DNA of 64,000 nt from contig JANLYO010000111.1 of the NCBI GenBank assembly GCA_031365665.1, positions 6,782 to 70,781 on the forward strand. Direction: 5' to 3'. The notes under the pieces are model-generated. The model saw only the letters and a list, made by a program, of their open reading frames with translations, did no database searches and had not been told where the DNA came from. Origin of the DNA: JANYCG01 sp031365665 (GTDB taxonomy: Bacteria > Pseudomonadota > Gammaproteobacteria > Burkholderiales > Burkholderiaceae_C). Made by a program: the position numbers and the translations under genes. Positions 31,102-39,834 of the stretch are shown in pieces (position 1 is the first letter of the stretch; the number at the start of each line of letters is the position of its first letter).

Positions 31102-33434
31102 GCGCCGCCGCAACCGCAGCGCCAGGCGCGTTGTCGCAAGGTGTGCACTACGCCCGCCGCGAAGACCACGCCCTCGTCACCGGCCATGGCCGCTACACCG
31201 CAGACCATGCCTATCCCGGCATGCTGCACGCCCACGTGATCCGGTCCATGCATGGGCATGCCCGCATCACGCGGACGGATTTCACAGCCGTGGCCAAAGC
31301 GCCCGGCGTGCACTGGGTCATGACGGCAGACGATGCCGCAGCCTTGGGTGCGCAGGACATGCCCAACGCCGTCGCCGTGGATGACATCGACGGAAAACCG
31401 CAAAGGGTCGTGCGCATGCCCGTGCTGGCCAAAGACCGGGTGTATTTTGTGGGCCAACCGATCGCGATGGTGCTGGCCGAGTCGGCTGCGTTGGCACAGG
31501 ACGCAGCGGAACTGGCCGAGATTGACTACGACCCCCTGGACGCCGTGGCGGACGTCGATTCCGCACTGGCCCCCGGCAGTGTGCAACTGCACGACGCGGC
31601 CCCCGGCAATCTCTCGGCCCGTTTTGCCAATGGCGACCGCGCCGCTGTGGAGGCGGCGTTCAAGACCGCAAAACACGTGAGCCGCGTGCGTGTCGCCAGC
31701 CAACGCCTGATCGGCATGCCGATGGAACCGCGCGCGGTGGTGGCGGTGCATGACGACGCCACTGGCCGAACCCGCATCCATACACCCACGCAGGGCATCC
31801 TGGGCATGTTGACGTTGTTGTCCATGGTCAGCGGCGTGCCAGCGGCGCAACTGGAGGTTGTCACACAGGATGTCGGCGGCTCCTTCGGCCTGCGCGGCAC
31901 GCCGTACAGCGAACACGCCCTGCTGGTGCTGGCGGCGCGCAAACTCAAGCGCCCGCTGCGCTGGGTGGGTTCGCGCAGCGAAGTTTTCCTGAGCGACTGG
32001 CATGGCCGCGCGCTCACCCTGGATGCCCAGGTGGCGCTGGATGCGCAAGGCCGCATTTTGGCCATGCGTTTCAACGACCAGACCGACGTGGGTGCCTACA
32101 ACTGCTACTTCAGCACCTTCATCGGCGCCAAGAACCTGTGTGTGACCATGGGCGGCGTTTACAAGGTGCCCGCCTTGTACATGGAGTCTGACATTGTGTT
32201 CACCAACACCGTGCCGGTCTCGGCCTACCGGGGCGCGGGACGCCCCGACATCGCCTACGCCGTCGAGCGCCTCATCGACTTCGCCGCGCACGAACACGGC
32301 TTTGACCCGGTGGCGCTGCGCCGCCTCAATTTCATCCCGCTGGCGGACTTTCCCTATCGCACCGCCAACGGCACGCTGTATGACACCTGCGATTGCGCCC
32401 AGGTGATGGACCGCGCCTTGGCCCTGTCCGACTACGCCGGTTTTGCCAAACGGCGCCAGGCGTCGGAGCAACGCGGGAAATTGCGCGGCATTGGCCTGGC
32501 CACCTACCTGGAGATTTCCGGCGCAGGCGCGGTGCCCAAAGACCAGGTGCAGGGCGAGTTTTCAGCCGACGGCCTGTTGTCTGTCTACGGTGTCACGGGC
32601 GCGTCTGGCCAAGGGCACGAGACCTCGTTTGCCACCATCATCGACAACACCCTCGGCTTGCCCGCAAGCCAGGTGCGTTACTACGCTGGCGACCCCAGCC
32701 GCAAAATGGTGGGCAATGGCACCGGCGGTTCGCGCACGCTGTATGGCGCAGGCAGCGCCATCAAGGATTTGTGCCACAAAATCATCACGCAGGCCACGCC
32801 ATTGCTGGCGCAGCTCTGGGCCTGCCCAGCCGGGGAAATCAGCTTTGCCGAAGGCCAGTGGCGCAAGGCAGGCGACGCGGCAAGGGCGCTGACCATGGGC
32901 GAATTGTTGTCACGCTTGAAGCCTGACCAGCTGAAGGCGCTCCAAGCCACCGGTGAAGCGCAATCCGGCTCGACTTTCCCCAATGGTTGCCACATCGCCG
33001 AGGTTGAGATTGACCCGCGTAGCGGCGTCACAGAAGTGCTGAACTACACCGCCATCGACGACTTGGGCACGGTCATTTCACCCCAACTGGTCGAAGGCCA
33101 GGTGCACGGCGGCGTGGTGCAGGGCTGGGGCCAGGCCTTTTGCGAAGAGGTGGTGTATGACAGCAGCGGCCAGCTGCTCTCAGGCTCATTGATGGACTAC
33201 GCCATGCCACGCCTGGGTTGCATGCCGGTGTTGCAGCGCGAAACCCTGGCGGTGCCCACCCAACTGAACCTGCTGGGCGCCAAGGGAGTGGGCGAATCCG
33301 GTTGCACCGGCTCGCTGCCCGCGCTGGCCAACGCCATGATGGGTGCCCTGCGCCCGCTGGGCATCCACGCGATGGACATGCCCTTCACCTCCGCCAAAGT
33401 GTGGGCCGCGATTGAGGCTGCGCGCAAAGTGTGA
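31098..33434 (+). CDS. Xanthine dehydrogenase-family molybdopterin-binding subunit
   Basis: Encodes 778 aa. Large CoxL/XdhC-type subunit with the N-terminal hammerhead domain (DHALVTGHGRYTADHAYPGM), the molybdopterin-contact loops (DVGGSFGLRG, AYRGAGRPD) and the catalytic Glu in GVGESGCTGSLPAL. AYRGAGR places it with CoxL form II-like hydroxylases, not true form I CO dehydrogenase. It hydroxylates a heterocycle. The upstream nucleoside hydrolase and deaminase make hypoxanthine or xanthine a likely substrate. No XdhC-type maturation gene is adjacent. Confidence 0.92.
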   Translation: MSAAATAAPGALSQGVHYARREDHALVTGHGRYTADHAYPGMLHAHVIRSMHGHARITRTDFTAVAKAPGVHWVMTADDAAALGAQDMPNAVAVDDIDGKPQRVVRMPVLAKDRVYFVGQPIAMVLAESAALAQDAAELAEIDYDPLDAVADVDSALAPGSVQLHDAAPGNLSARFANGDRAAVEAAFKTAKHVSRVRVASQRLIGMPMEPRAVVAVHDDATGRTRIHTPTQGILGMLTLLSMVSGVPAAQLEVVTQDVGGSFGLRGTPYSEHALLVLAARKLKRPLRWVGSRSEVFLSDWHGRALTLDAQVALDAQGRILAMRFNDQTDVGAYNCYFSTFIGAKNLCVTMGGVYKVPALYMESDIVFTNTVPVSAYRGAGRPDIAYAVERLIDFAAHEHGFDPVALRRLNFIPLADFPYRTANGTLYDTCDCAQVMDRALALSDYAGFAKRRQASEQRGKLRGIGLATYLEISGAGAVPKDQVQGEFSADGLLSVYGVTGASGQGHETSFATIIDNTLGLPASQVRYYAGDPSRKMVGNGTGGSRTLYGAGSAIKDLCHKIITQATPLLAQLWACPAGEISFAEGQWRKAGDAARALTMGELLSRLKPDQLKALQATGEAQSGSTFPNGCHIAEVEIDPRSGVTEVLNYTAIDDLGTVISPQLVEGQVHGGVVQGWGQAFCEEVVYDSSGQLLSGSLMDYAMPRLGCMPVLQRETLAVPTQLNLLGAKGVGESGCTGSLPALANAMMGALRPLGIHAMDMPFTSAKVWAAIEAARKV

Positions 33435-33484
33435 TGCACGGGCGCGGCAACTGCGCCCTATTGGCGGGTTGGAGGATTGAATCT

Positions 33485-33603
33485 ATAATTAACATGGGTG
33501 TTAATTACTTTGAATTTTAACGATCGCTCAGCAGGAAATTTGAAATTTCCAGCCATTAGGCCACGCAAAATGGCGCTTTATAGCTATAAATTTAGTAGCA
33601 TTC
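33485..33603 (-). repeat. Intergenic repeat R5 (hairpin-core-TTAACA end)
   Basis: A 119-bp AT-rich copy between the convergent molybdenum hydroxylase and DUF2306 genes. On the minus strand: TGCTACTAAATTTATAGC hairpin, inner stem GCCATT...AATGGC around the core GCGTGGCCTAATGGC, and the palindromic end ATTAACACCCATGTTAAT. The remaining bases of the gap (33435-33666) show nothing further. Confidence 0.8.
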
Positions 33604-33666
33604 ATTTCCCGCAGCTATTTTACGACAGCCGATGAAGATGCCGCCTCTTGATCGACAACGCGGTAG

Positions 33667-34560
33667 TCAGGCGTTTGCAGCAGCCCGCCCTGAGTCCAAT
33701 GACATGTCGCGATGGTTTGAGCGTTTGTCCAGCAGTTTCCGGCGCACAATTTCCGCAATGAGGATGCCCAAAGGCGCCGACAGCCAGATGCACACCAGGA
33801 TGTTGGCCGCTTCATGATCGCGCAGCAGCGGCCCCAAGACAAACAGCATCACCCGGAACAGCCAGAACGCGCCCCACATCGACCCGGCGAAACGGATCAT
33901 CCAGATGCGGTGCCCCGCCCTGTCACCGTTGCGGATGGCCAGCACGCCCATCACCGCGCAACCGTAGACGCAGAGCGACATGGACCAGAACCCGTACATC
34001 GACAGGTTGCCGCCGTATGCGCCGACAGAGCCGTGTGAACCCGCCAGCCACAGGGCACAAACAGTGCCCAGGGTAAGGCAAAGAAATGAAACCCGCCCGA
34101 TGATTTTGTGCCACGCCGCGTGGCTGCCCGTGCCCGGCCGCCACAGTTGCACATGCATCAACACGAACACGATGGAATTGAGGGACAGATGGGCGTAGAG
34201 CAGATTGGAGCGCAGCTCTGTTCCGTTCAAAAAGCGGGCATGAAACGCGGTGCCCCAGGAGGGGTGAATGAGGTAGGTGTCTCCCCACACGCTGCAGGCA
34301 TTGTTGGGGCAGGCGGCGAGTGCGGCGGCGCCTTCACCTGCGCGCAGGCCCAGGTTGTCCAGCACATCGTAAATACCGATGAAAAAAGCAATCGCAGCGG
34401 GCGCACCTTCGATCAGATAACGGACGTTCATCAACACCAAAAACACAACGCCGAACACGACGAAAGGGCCAAAAGCGCGGCGCTTGAAGCCAAGCGCCAG
34501 CAAGACCGCCCAAACAAGCAAAGCGGCGAAAAAGACAAAAAGTCCAAGGGGCATGTTCAT
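33667..34560 (-). CDS. DUF2306-family membrane protein
   Basis: Encodes 297 aa with about seven hydrophobic segments (MPLGLFVFFAALLVWAVLLAL, FVVFGVVFLVLMNVRYLI and others). HLSLNSIVFVLMHVQLWRP and WHKIIGRVSF place the conserved His residues in membrane helices, as in DUF2306 proteins. The function of this family is unknown; heme- or quinone-related roles have been guessed. The C-terminus is charged and probably cytoplasmic. An ATG two codons further in is an alternative start. It is not in an evident operon. Confidence 0.75.
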   Translation of the reverse strand: MNMPLGLFVFFAALLVWAVLLALGFKRRAFGPFVVFGVVFLVLMNVRYLIEGAPAAIAFFIGIYDVLDNLGLRAGEGAAALAACPNNACSVWGDTYLIHPSWGTAFHARFLNGTELRSNLLYAHLSLNSIVFVLMHVQLWRPGTGSHAAWHKIIGRVSFLCLTLGTVCALWLAGSHGSVGAYGGNLSMYGFWSMSLCVYGCAVMGVLAIRNGDRAGHRIWMIRFAGSMWGAFWLFRVMLFVLGPLLRDHEAANILVCIWLSAPLGILIAEIVRRKLLDKRSNHRDMSLDSGRAAANA

Positions 34561-34687
34561 GAAGTGGCTCCGCCCTGTAAAGGGCCCATAAGAGTCTCAA
34601 ACGATTTGTTCGTCCGCCGCCAATCTAACGCAAAGCTGTGATAGCGTCAAATCCGCTGGGCGCTTTGATGAAGCCCGGCATCTTTCC

Positions 34688-35488
34688 CTATTTGAACCAC
34701 GCCAGCAGCAACGGGTTCACCACATCTGCTGACTCAAACTGCACCCAATGCCCGGCCCCCGGCACGGTGTGCGTTTCGCAGTCCAACCGCCCTTCGCTCA
34801 ATGCGCGCGCGGCCAGCTCAGGCACCGCCGTCACGTCGTGTTCACCCCAGGCCAGCAGCAGCGGGCCGGGGTAACGCGCAAGCGCCGCAGCCAGCCCGCC
34901 TGCGTGCGAGATGGCTTTGCTGTAGAAGCGCGTGTTCAGGCAGGCGGCGGTGTGGATGCGCAGCGCCTCGGCGTCGATGCTCCGGGGTGCATGCAACATG
35001 TGCAGGCCCAGGTTGTGGCGCATGACCTGCTCCAGCGCCTGCGCGTCACCTGAATCTTTGGCGGTGCGCCACGACACCAATGCACCGGCCGGGCGGCGCG
35101 GGCCGCCGTGGCCACCGGGGCCGAGCAGCGCCATGCGCTCGATGTGCGGGCGCTGTGTCGCCAGCGTAGCTGCCACCAAACCGCCGAATGAAAAGCCCGC
35201 CAGGCGGACGGGCGTGGCCGCGCCCAGCAGCCGGTCCAGCGTGGACTGGAGCAGATTCACCAGTGATGCCAGCGTGGGCTCGGGTGGTGTGTCGGAGTCG
35301 CCATAGCCCGGCATGTCGGGCGCCCACACCGTGAAGCGTGCGGCCAGCGCCTCGATGTTGCGCGCCCAGTGTTGCCAGTTGCCGTGGCCGCCGTGGAGCA
35401 GCACCAGGGGCGGGGCATCGGCAATTGCTTTGCCAAATTGATGCCAGACCACCGTTCGGCCTTGGTGTTTCACGCCGGACACTTTCAC
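34688..35488 (-). CDS. Alpha/beta hydrolase
   Basis: Encodes 266 aa with a likely GTG start near an AAGG ribosome-binding site; longer in-frame starts would run into the upstream toxin gene. Alpha/beta-hydrolase motifs: oxyanion-hole region LVLLHGGHGNWQHWARN, nucleophile elbow LAGFSFGGLVA (Ser in GFSFG), acid in WGEHDVTAVPEL, and catalytic His in PGAGHWVQFE. It probably hydrolyses a small ester or C-C bond substrate. The start codon is uncertain. It ends 127 bp from the DUF2306 gene on the same strand. Confidence 0.85.
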   Translation of the reverse strand: MKVSGVKHQGRTVVWHQFGKAIADAPPLVLLHGGHGNWQHWARNIEALAARFTVWAPDMPGYGDSDTPPEPTLASLVNLLQSTLDRLLGAATPVRLAGFSFGGLVAATLATQRPHIERMALLGPGGHGGPRRPAGALVSWRTAKDSGDAQALEQVMRHNLGLHMLHAPRSIDAEALRIHTAACLNTRFYSKAISHAGGLAAALARYPGPLLLAWGEHDVTAVPELAARALSEGRLDCETHTVPGAGHWVQFESADVVNPLLLAWFK

Positions 35489-35519
35489 GACCTTACGCCT
35501 GCTTTGGATATTGTTCGGC

Positions 35520-35942
35520 TCATGCCAAGGGCACACCGGCCTTCGCCATGGCTTTTCGCAAGTCTGCGTCGAGTGTGGCCAGCGGCAGACCTTCACGAAG
35601 GGCGAGTTCCAGATAGGACGCGTCGTAAGAACTGAGCCTGTAGCGACGCGCCAGTTGAAGGCTGTCGCTCAATGCCCTGGTAGCTGTGCTGTCGTCCACG
35701 CTGATGGACAGGGTGTCGAGAAGGCCGACAAATGCTGTTGAACGGGCCTCATCAACGGTGCGGCTGGACTCTGCCTTGAGGATGACGCTGGCCACTTCCA
35801 GTGGCCAGATGTTGGGAACCACCGCTTCGGTGTCGCCTTGGGCCAGCAAGGCCAAAATCGAATCCGAATAGGCGATCCGGTCACGGCTGCCGTCGTTGAG
35901 CAGCCAGCGCATCACGACAGAATTTTCCAGAATGAAACGCAT
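35520..35942 (-). CDS. PIN-domain toxin, VapC-like
   Basis: Encodes 140 aa. The PIN domain is recognisable from PNIWPLEVASVIL (second acidic residue), YRLSSYDASYLELALREGLPLATLDADL (third and fourth). The first active-site position reads FILENSVVMRW with Glu where most PIN domains have Asp. That could weaken or alter metal binding. It is paired with the antitoxin encoded 12 bp upstream. Confidence 0.82.
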   Translation of the reverse strand: MRFILENSVVMRWLLNDGSRDRIAYSDSILALLAQGDTEAVVPNIWPLEVASVILKAESSRTVDEARSTAFVGLLDTLSISVDDSTATRALSDSLQLARRYRLSSYDASYLELALREGLPLATLDADLRKAMAKAGVPLA

Positions 35943-35954
35943 GGTTTCGACCCG

Positions 35955-36203
35955 TCAGTCGCGGCCTTCATTGATCCAGTGCTTGATGGAGCCTGGCTTG
36001 ACCTTGGGCGCGTCGCGCATGAAGACACGCATCTGCTCGGCCGCCTTCAAGCCGGCATGGCGCCTGGCAGCGCCGGCGGGCACCAGGTCAGCCACAGGCT
36101 CGCCCCGTTGCGTGATGGTGAACCCTTCGCCCGCGCGCACCCTGCGGAGCAGCTCCGCCAAATGGGTTTTGGTCTCGTAGGAACCGATGGGCTGAAGCTG
36201 CAT
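35955..36203 (-). CDS. Phd/YefM-type antitoxin
   Basis: Encodes 82 aa from MQLQPIGSYETKTHLAELLR. The Phd/YefM fold is visible in SYETKTHLAELLRRVRAGE followed by FTITQRGEPVADLVP. The C-terminal half (MRVFMRDAPKVKPGSIKHWI) should wrap the toxin. Toxin follows antitoxin on the same strand, a standard arrangement. Upstream of the start there is no clear palindrome like the one at 15216. Confidence 0.82.
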   Translation of the reverse strand: MQLQPIGSYETKTHLAELLRRVRAGEGFTITQRGEPVADLVPAGAARRHAGLKAAEQMRVFMRDAPKVKPGSIKHWINEGRD

Positions 36204-36316
36204 GGCGGGCCTCTCAAAAGAATAGACCAGATTGTAGACCAGTTGAGCCGGCGTCTGAGCGGCAAGAGCGACCAGGTGCGTGACCGAACCGGGCAGGCAC
36301 CGCCTCGCAAGCCAGC

Positions 36317-36907
36317 TCAATTCCCATGCGGGCTGGCCTCAAGCTTCCCAATGTCAAACCCCTTCGCCGCCAGCCGAACCAGCAGCGCCTGGTAGGCCGC
36401 TGCTTCCATCTGCGGGGTGCGCGACAAGATCCACAAGAACTCACGCTGGGGTTCACTCACCGCCACCCACTGGTAGTTGGGGTCCAGGTCAATCACCCAA
36501 TAATTGCCCCACACCCACGGCAAAAAAGACAACCATGCGGGCGCAAACCGGACTTCGAGTTTGGGCGATGTGGCCGGGCCAATTTGCCGGGCCGCGCCAG
36601 CGGCTTCATTCAAAACGCCATCGCCCAAGGTGCAACGGTTGACCACGCGCACCGTGCCGTCGGCTTGCAGGCTGTAATTGGCTTGGGTGTTGCGCACGCA
36701 TTTCTTCTGAAACCGATTGGGAAACTTCGCCACCTCATACCAGATACCCATGTAACGCGGCACGTCAATGCTGGCGACAGTTCCCAGGGCGGGAACAGGC
36801 GTTTGCGCCCAAACGCCACCAGAGCCCGCAGGGCCGAGGCAAAGCAGCATGACGAATGCACGGGCACACCTCAATGCCCTGGAGTTCAAAGAATTCAAGA
36901 TTTTCAA
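36317..36907 (-). CDS. blc: Blc-type lipocalin
   Basis: Encodes 196 aa. The N-terminus has a signal-like hydrophobic stretch (AFVMLLCLGPAGSGGVWAQ). The lipocalin GxW motif is in RYMGIWYEVAKFPNRFQKK, followed by NTQANYSLQADGTVRVVNRC, which is typical of bacterial outer-membrane or periplasmic lipocalin Blc. WGNYWVIDLDPNYQWVAV and LWILSRTPQM complete the barrel. No lipobox Cys is clear, so it may be periplasmic and not lipid-anchored. It stands alone between a toxin-antitoxin pair and the aceE-like gene. Confidence 0.85.
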   Translation of the reverse strand: MKILNSLNSRALRCARAFVMLLCLGPAGSGGVWAQTPVPALGTVASIDVPRYMGIWYEVAKFPNRFQKKCVRNTQANYSLQADGTVRVVNRCTLGDGVLNEAAGAARQIGPATSPKLEVRFAPAWLSFLPWVWGNYWVIDLDPNYQWVAVSEPQREFLWILSRTPQMEAAAYQALLVRLAAKGFDIGKLEASPHGN

Positions 36908-36973
36908 GCTATCGCCTCCCTTTTTTGACTGCGTCCATTGTGCGGCACAAGGCCGTCCGCATGGGTTCGCCTG

Positions 36974-39712
36974 TCAGGCAATGGTGGCGGCAATCGACGC
37001 GTTTCGGGCCGCTTGGGCGATGGCACTCGCATCCACTCCAAAAAACTGCCGCAGCGCGGCGCGTGTGTCGCTGCGGCCAAAACCATCAGTGCCGAGGGTG
37101 ACGTATTCGCGGCCTGCGGGCAGCCAGGCGCGCACGCTTTCGGGCACGGCACGCACGTAATCGGTGGCGGCGACGATGGGGCCGCGGCTTTGGGCGAGCT
37201 GATGGGCGATGAAGGGCGTGGCTGATGGAGCACCGGGTTGCTTCGCAGCCGCTCCATCACGCGCCAGCTCGCTCCAACTCGTGACGCTGAACACATCGAC
37301 ATCGAAGCCGTCCGCCGCCAGCATCTGCGCAGCCTTGATGACTTCGTTGAGGATGGCGCCTGAGCCCATCAAGGTGACCTGTGGCGCGGTGCGGGGGATG
37401 GGCTGGATTGGGGATCTTGGAGAAAAAGAGTCCAGAGTCCGATCCGAATGCGCTATCAAGCTCCTGTATTTATAACACCCACGAATCACTTCGGCCGCCA
37501 CACCCTCGGGCAAATTCGGCTGCGCGTAGTTTTCATTCATCACGGTGACGTAATAAAACACGTCTTGCTGCTCAAGCATCATTTCCTTCATGCCGCAGTC
37601 GATGATGACCGCCAATTCACCGGCAAAAGCCGGGTCATAGGCTTTGCAATTGGGAATCGTGGCCGCGATGAGGTGGCTGGTGCCGTCTTGATGCTGCAGG
37701 CCTTCACCGCCCAGCGTAGTGCGGCCGGAGGTGGCGCCGATTAAAAAACCACGGGCGCGCTGGTCGGCGGCGGCCCAAATCTGGTCACCCACGCGCTGGA
37801 AGCCGAACATCGAGTAATAAATGTAGAAGGGCAACATGGGCAGGCCATGCACGCTGTAACTCGTGGCGGCAGCCGTCCAACTGGCCAGCGCGCCAGCCTC
37901 GCTGATGCCCTCTTCCAAAATCTGCCCGTCTTGTGCCTCGCGGTAGGAGAGCACCGAGCCGATGTCTTCCGGCGCGTAACGCTGCCCCACGCTTGAATAA
38001 ATGCCGACTTGCTTGAACAGGTTGGCCATGCCAAAAGTGCGCGCTTCGTCGGCCACGATGGGCACGAGGCGCTTGCCAAAGCCAATGCCTTGCGGGCCAG
38101 GCTCCGTAGATTTGAGCAAGCCGCCCAAGAGCCGCACGAAGGCCATTGTGGTGCTCATCTCTTTGCCACCGGCTTGCAGCGCGAACTGCGCATAACTCTG
38201 CAATGCCGGCACGGGCACGGGCTCGGTTTGCGAATGCCGCTTGGGCAAATAGCCGCCGAGTTTTTGCCTCTGGCCGTGCAGGTAACGCATCTCGGCGCTG
38301 TCGTCTTCGGGTTTGAAAAACGCCAGGTTGGTCACCTGCTCGTCGCTTATCGGCAGCTTGAAGCGGTTGCGGAATTCGATAAGTTCGTCGTCGGCGAGTT
38401 TCTTCTGGCTGTGGGTCGTCATCTTGCCCTGGCCCGCGCTGCCCATGCCGTAGCCCTTTTTTGTGTGCGCGAGGATCACCGTCGGTTGGCCTTTGTGGCT
38501 GGCAGCGGCAGCGTAGGCGGCGTGGATTTTCACGAGATCATGGCCACCGCGCTTCAAGCGGTCAATCTGTTCATCCGTCATGCCCTGTGCAAGGCGCGCG
38601 AGCTCTCCGTTTTGGCCGAAGAAGGTGTCGCGGTTGTAGCGTCCGTCTTTGGCGGCAAAGGTCTGCATCTGGCCGTCTACGGTGTTGGCGAAGGCGCGGG
38701 CCAGGGCGCCCGTTGTGTCGCGGGCGAAGAGGCCGTCCCAGTCGCTGCCCCACACCAGTTTGATGACGTTCCAGCCGGCGCCGGCAAAGAGCTTTTCCAG
38801 CTCGTCGATGATGCGGCCATTGCCGCGCACCGGGCCGTCCAGGCGCTGCAGGTTGCAGTTGACGACCCACACCAGGTTGTCCAGGCCCTCGCGCGCAGCC
38901 AGTGTCAAGGCGCTCATGCTTTCAGGTTCGTCCATTTCGCCGTCGCCAAACACGCCCCACACTTTGCGCCCGGCGCAGTCCTGCAAGCGCCGGTGCGTGA
39001 GGTAACGCATGAAACGCGCGTGGTAGATGGAGCTGATCGGCCCGATGCCCATCGAGCCCGTGGGGAACTGCCAAAAATCGGGCATCAGATAGGGGTGCGG
39101 GTAACTGGAGAGGCCGCGCGCACCGGCTTGTCCGCTCGCCGCAGGGGCGGTGAGCTCCTGGCGGTAGTGCATCAGGTCTTGCTCCGTGAGCCGGCCTTCC
39201 AGGAAGGCGCGGGCGTAGACGCCCGGTGAGCTGTGGGGTTGTAGGAAAACCAAGTCCCCTTGATGTTTGCGGCCAGGCGTTTCGTCTTTGGCATGGAAAA
39301 AATGGTTGAAGCCGACCTCAAACAAATCAGCCGCGCTGGCGTAACTGGCAATGTGCCCGCCGAGTTCGCTGGAGCCGCCCAAATCAGCCTGATTCGCGCG
39401 CACCACCATCGCCAGCGCGTTCCATCGCATGAGCGAGGCCAGGCGCTCTTCGATCGCCAGGTCACCGGGGAAGGCGGGCAGCTGGTCCACCGCAATGGTG
39501 TTGACGTAAGGCGTGTTGAGCTCGGGCTGCCAGCCGGTGCGGTGCTGTCGCGCCAAGCGGGCCAATTCATCAAGTACAAAACGTGCGCGCACTGCCCCTT
39601 GCGTGGCGACCAGCGCTGCGAAGGCGTCGCGCCATTCGGCGGTTTCGCCAGGGTCGGTGTCTGCAAGGTCGGGCGCTGCGTGCAGCAGGCTGTGCAAAAC
39701 TGAGGCGTTCAT
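36974..39712 (-). CDS. AceE-type 2-oxoacid dehydrogenase E1 (PDH E1 or MdeB-like)
   Basis: Encodes 912 aa from MNASVLHSLLHAAPD. Homodimeric ThDP-dependent E1 like AceE. Motifs: YPHPYLMPDFWQFPTGSMG, ThDP site VFGDGEMDEPESMSALTLAA with VNCNLQRLDGPVRGNG, and C-terminal LGTDGFGRSDTRAALRQFF. It decarboxylates a 2-oxoacid and acylates a lipoyl E2. The expected aceF and lpdA genes are not next to it. Instead a divergent Lrp-family regulator is, as in the MdeB/MdeR methionine-degradation system of Pseudomonas putida. It may therefore be a paralogue for 2-oxobutyrate or a similar acid. A hairpin repeat lies in frame at 37223-37259. Confidence 0.88.
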   Translation of the reverse strand: MNASVLHSLLHAAPDLADTDPGETAEWRDAFAALVATQGAVRARFVLDELARLARQHRTGWQPELNTPYVNTIAVDQLPAFPGDLAIEERLASLMRWNALAMVVRANQADLGGSSELGGHIASYASAADLFEVGFNHFFHAKDETPGRKHQGDLVFLQPHSSPGVYARAFLEGRLTEQDLMHYRQELTAPAASGQAGARGLSSYPHPYLMPDFWQFPTGSMGIGPISSIYHARFMRYLTHRRLQDCAGRKVWGVFGDGEMDEPESMSALTLAAREGLDNLVWVVNCNLQRLDGPVRGNGRIIDELEKLFAGAGWNVIKLVWGSDWDGLFARDTTGALARAFANTVDGQMQTFAAKDGRYNRDTFFGQNGELARLAQGMTDEQIDRLKRGGHDLVKIHAAYAAAASHKGQPTVILAHTKKGYGMGSAGQGKMTTHSQKKLADDELIEFRNRFKLPISDEQVTNLAFFKPEDDSAEMRYLHGQRQKLGGYLPKRHSQTEPVPVPALQSYAQFALQAGGKEMSTTMAFVRLLGGLLKSTEPGPQGIGFGKRLVPIVADEARTFGMANLFKQVGIYSSVGQRYAPEDIGSVLSYREAQDGQILEEGISEAGALASWTAAATSYSVHGLPMLPFYIYYSMFGFQRVGDQIWAAADQRARGFLIGATSGRTTLGGEGLQHQDGTSHLIAATIPNCKAYDPAFAGELAVIIDCGMKEMMLEQQDVFYYVTVMNENYAQPNLPEGVAAEVIRGCYKYRSLIAHSDRTLDSFSPRSPIQPIPRTAPQVTLMGSGAILNEVIKAAQMLAADGFDVDVFSVTSWSELARDGAAAKQPGAPSATPFIAHQLAQSRGPIVAATDYVRAVPESVRAWLPAGREYVTLGTDGFGRSDTRAALRQFFGVDASAIAQAARNASIAATIA
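37223..37259. repeat. In-gene hairpin repeat in the aceE-like gene
   Basis: Perfect 9-bp arms TGATGGAGC (37223-37231) and GCTCCATCA (37251-37259), with an inner stem GGTTGC-TTC-GCAGCC. Encoded residues (DGAAAKQPGAPSA) replace the normal AceE sequence after ELARDG. It looks like a REP-like element captured in frame. Confidence 0.6.
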
Positions 39713-39806
39713 GTTCAAGGCTTCCCATTCAGAGCCTTCACTGTACAAAAATGACCGCAACATGTGCTGCCGAAACGGAAGTCATTTCTACCATTTGCCA
39801 CATAAA

Positions 39807-39834
39807 ATGCTTTAAATTTACATTTTTAAAGCAT
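39807..39834. promoter_or_regulatory. Lrp-type operator overlapping the regulator start
   Basis: Perfect 10-bp inverted repeat ATGCTTTAAA (39807-39816) and TTTAAAGCAT (39825-39834) with an 8-bp spacer. The right arm covers the ATG of the Lrp-family gene. It sits in the 120-bp divergent region with the aceE-like gene, suiting autoregulation and control of the E1 gene. Confidence 0.7.
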
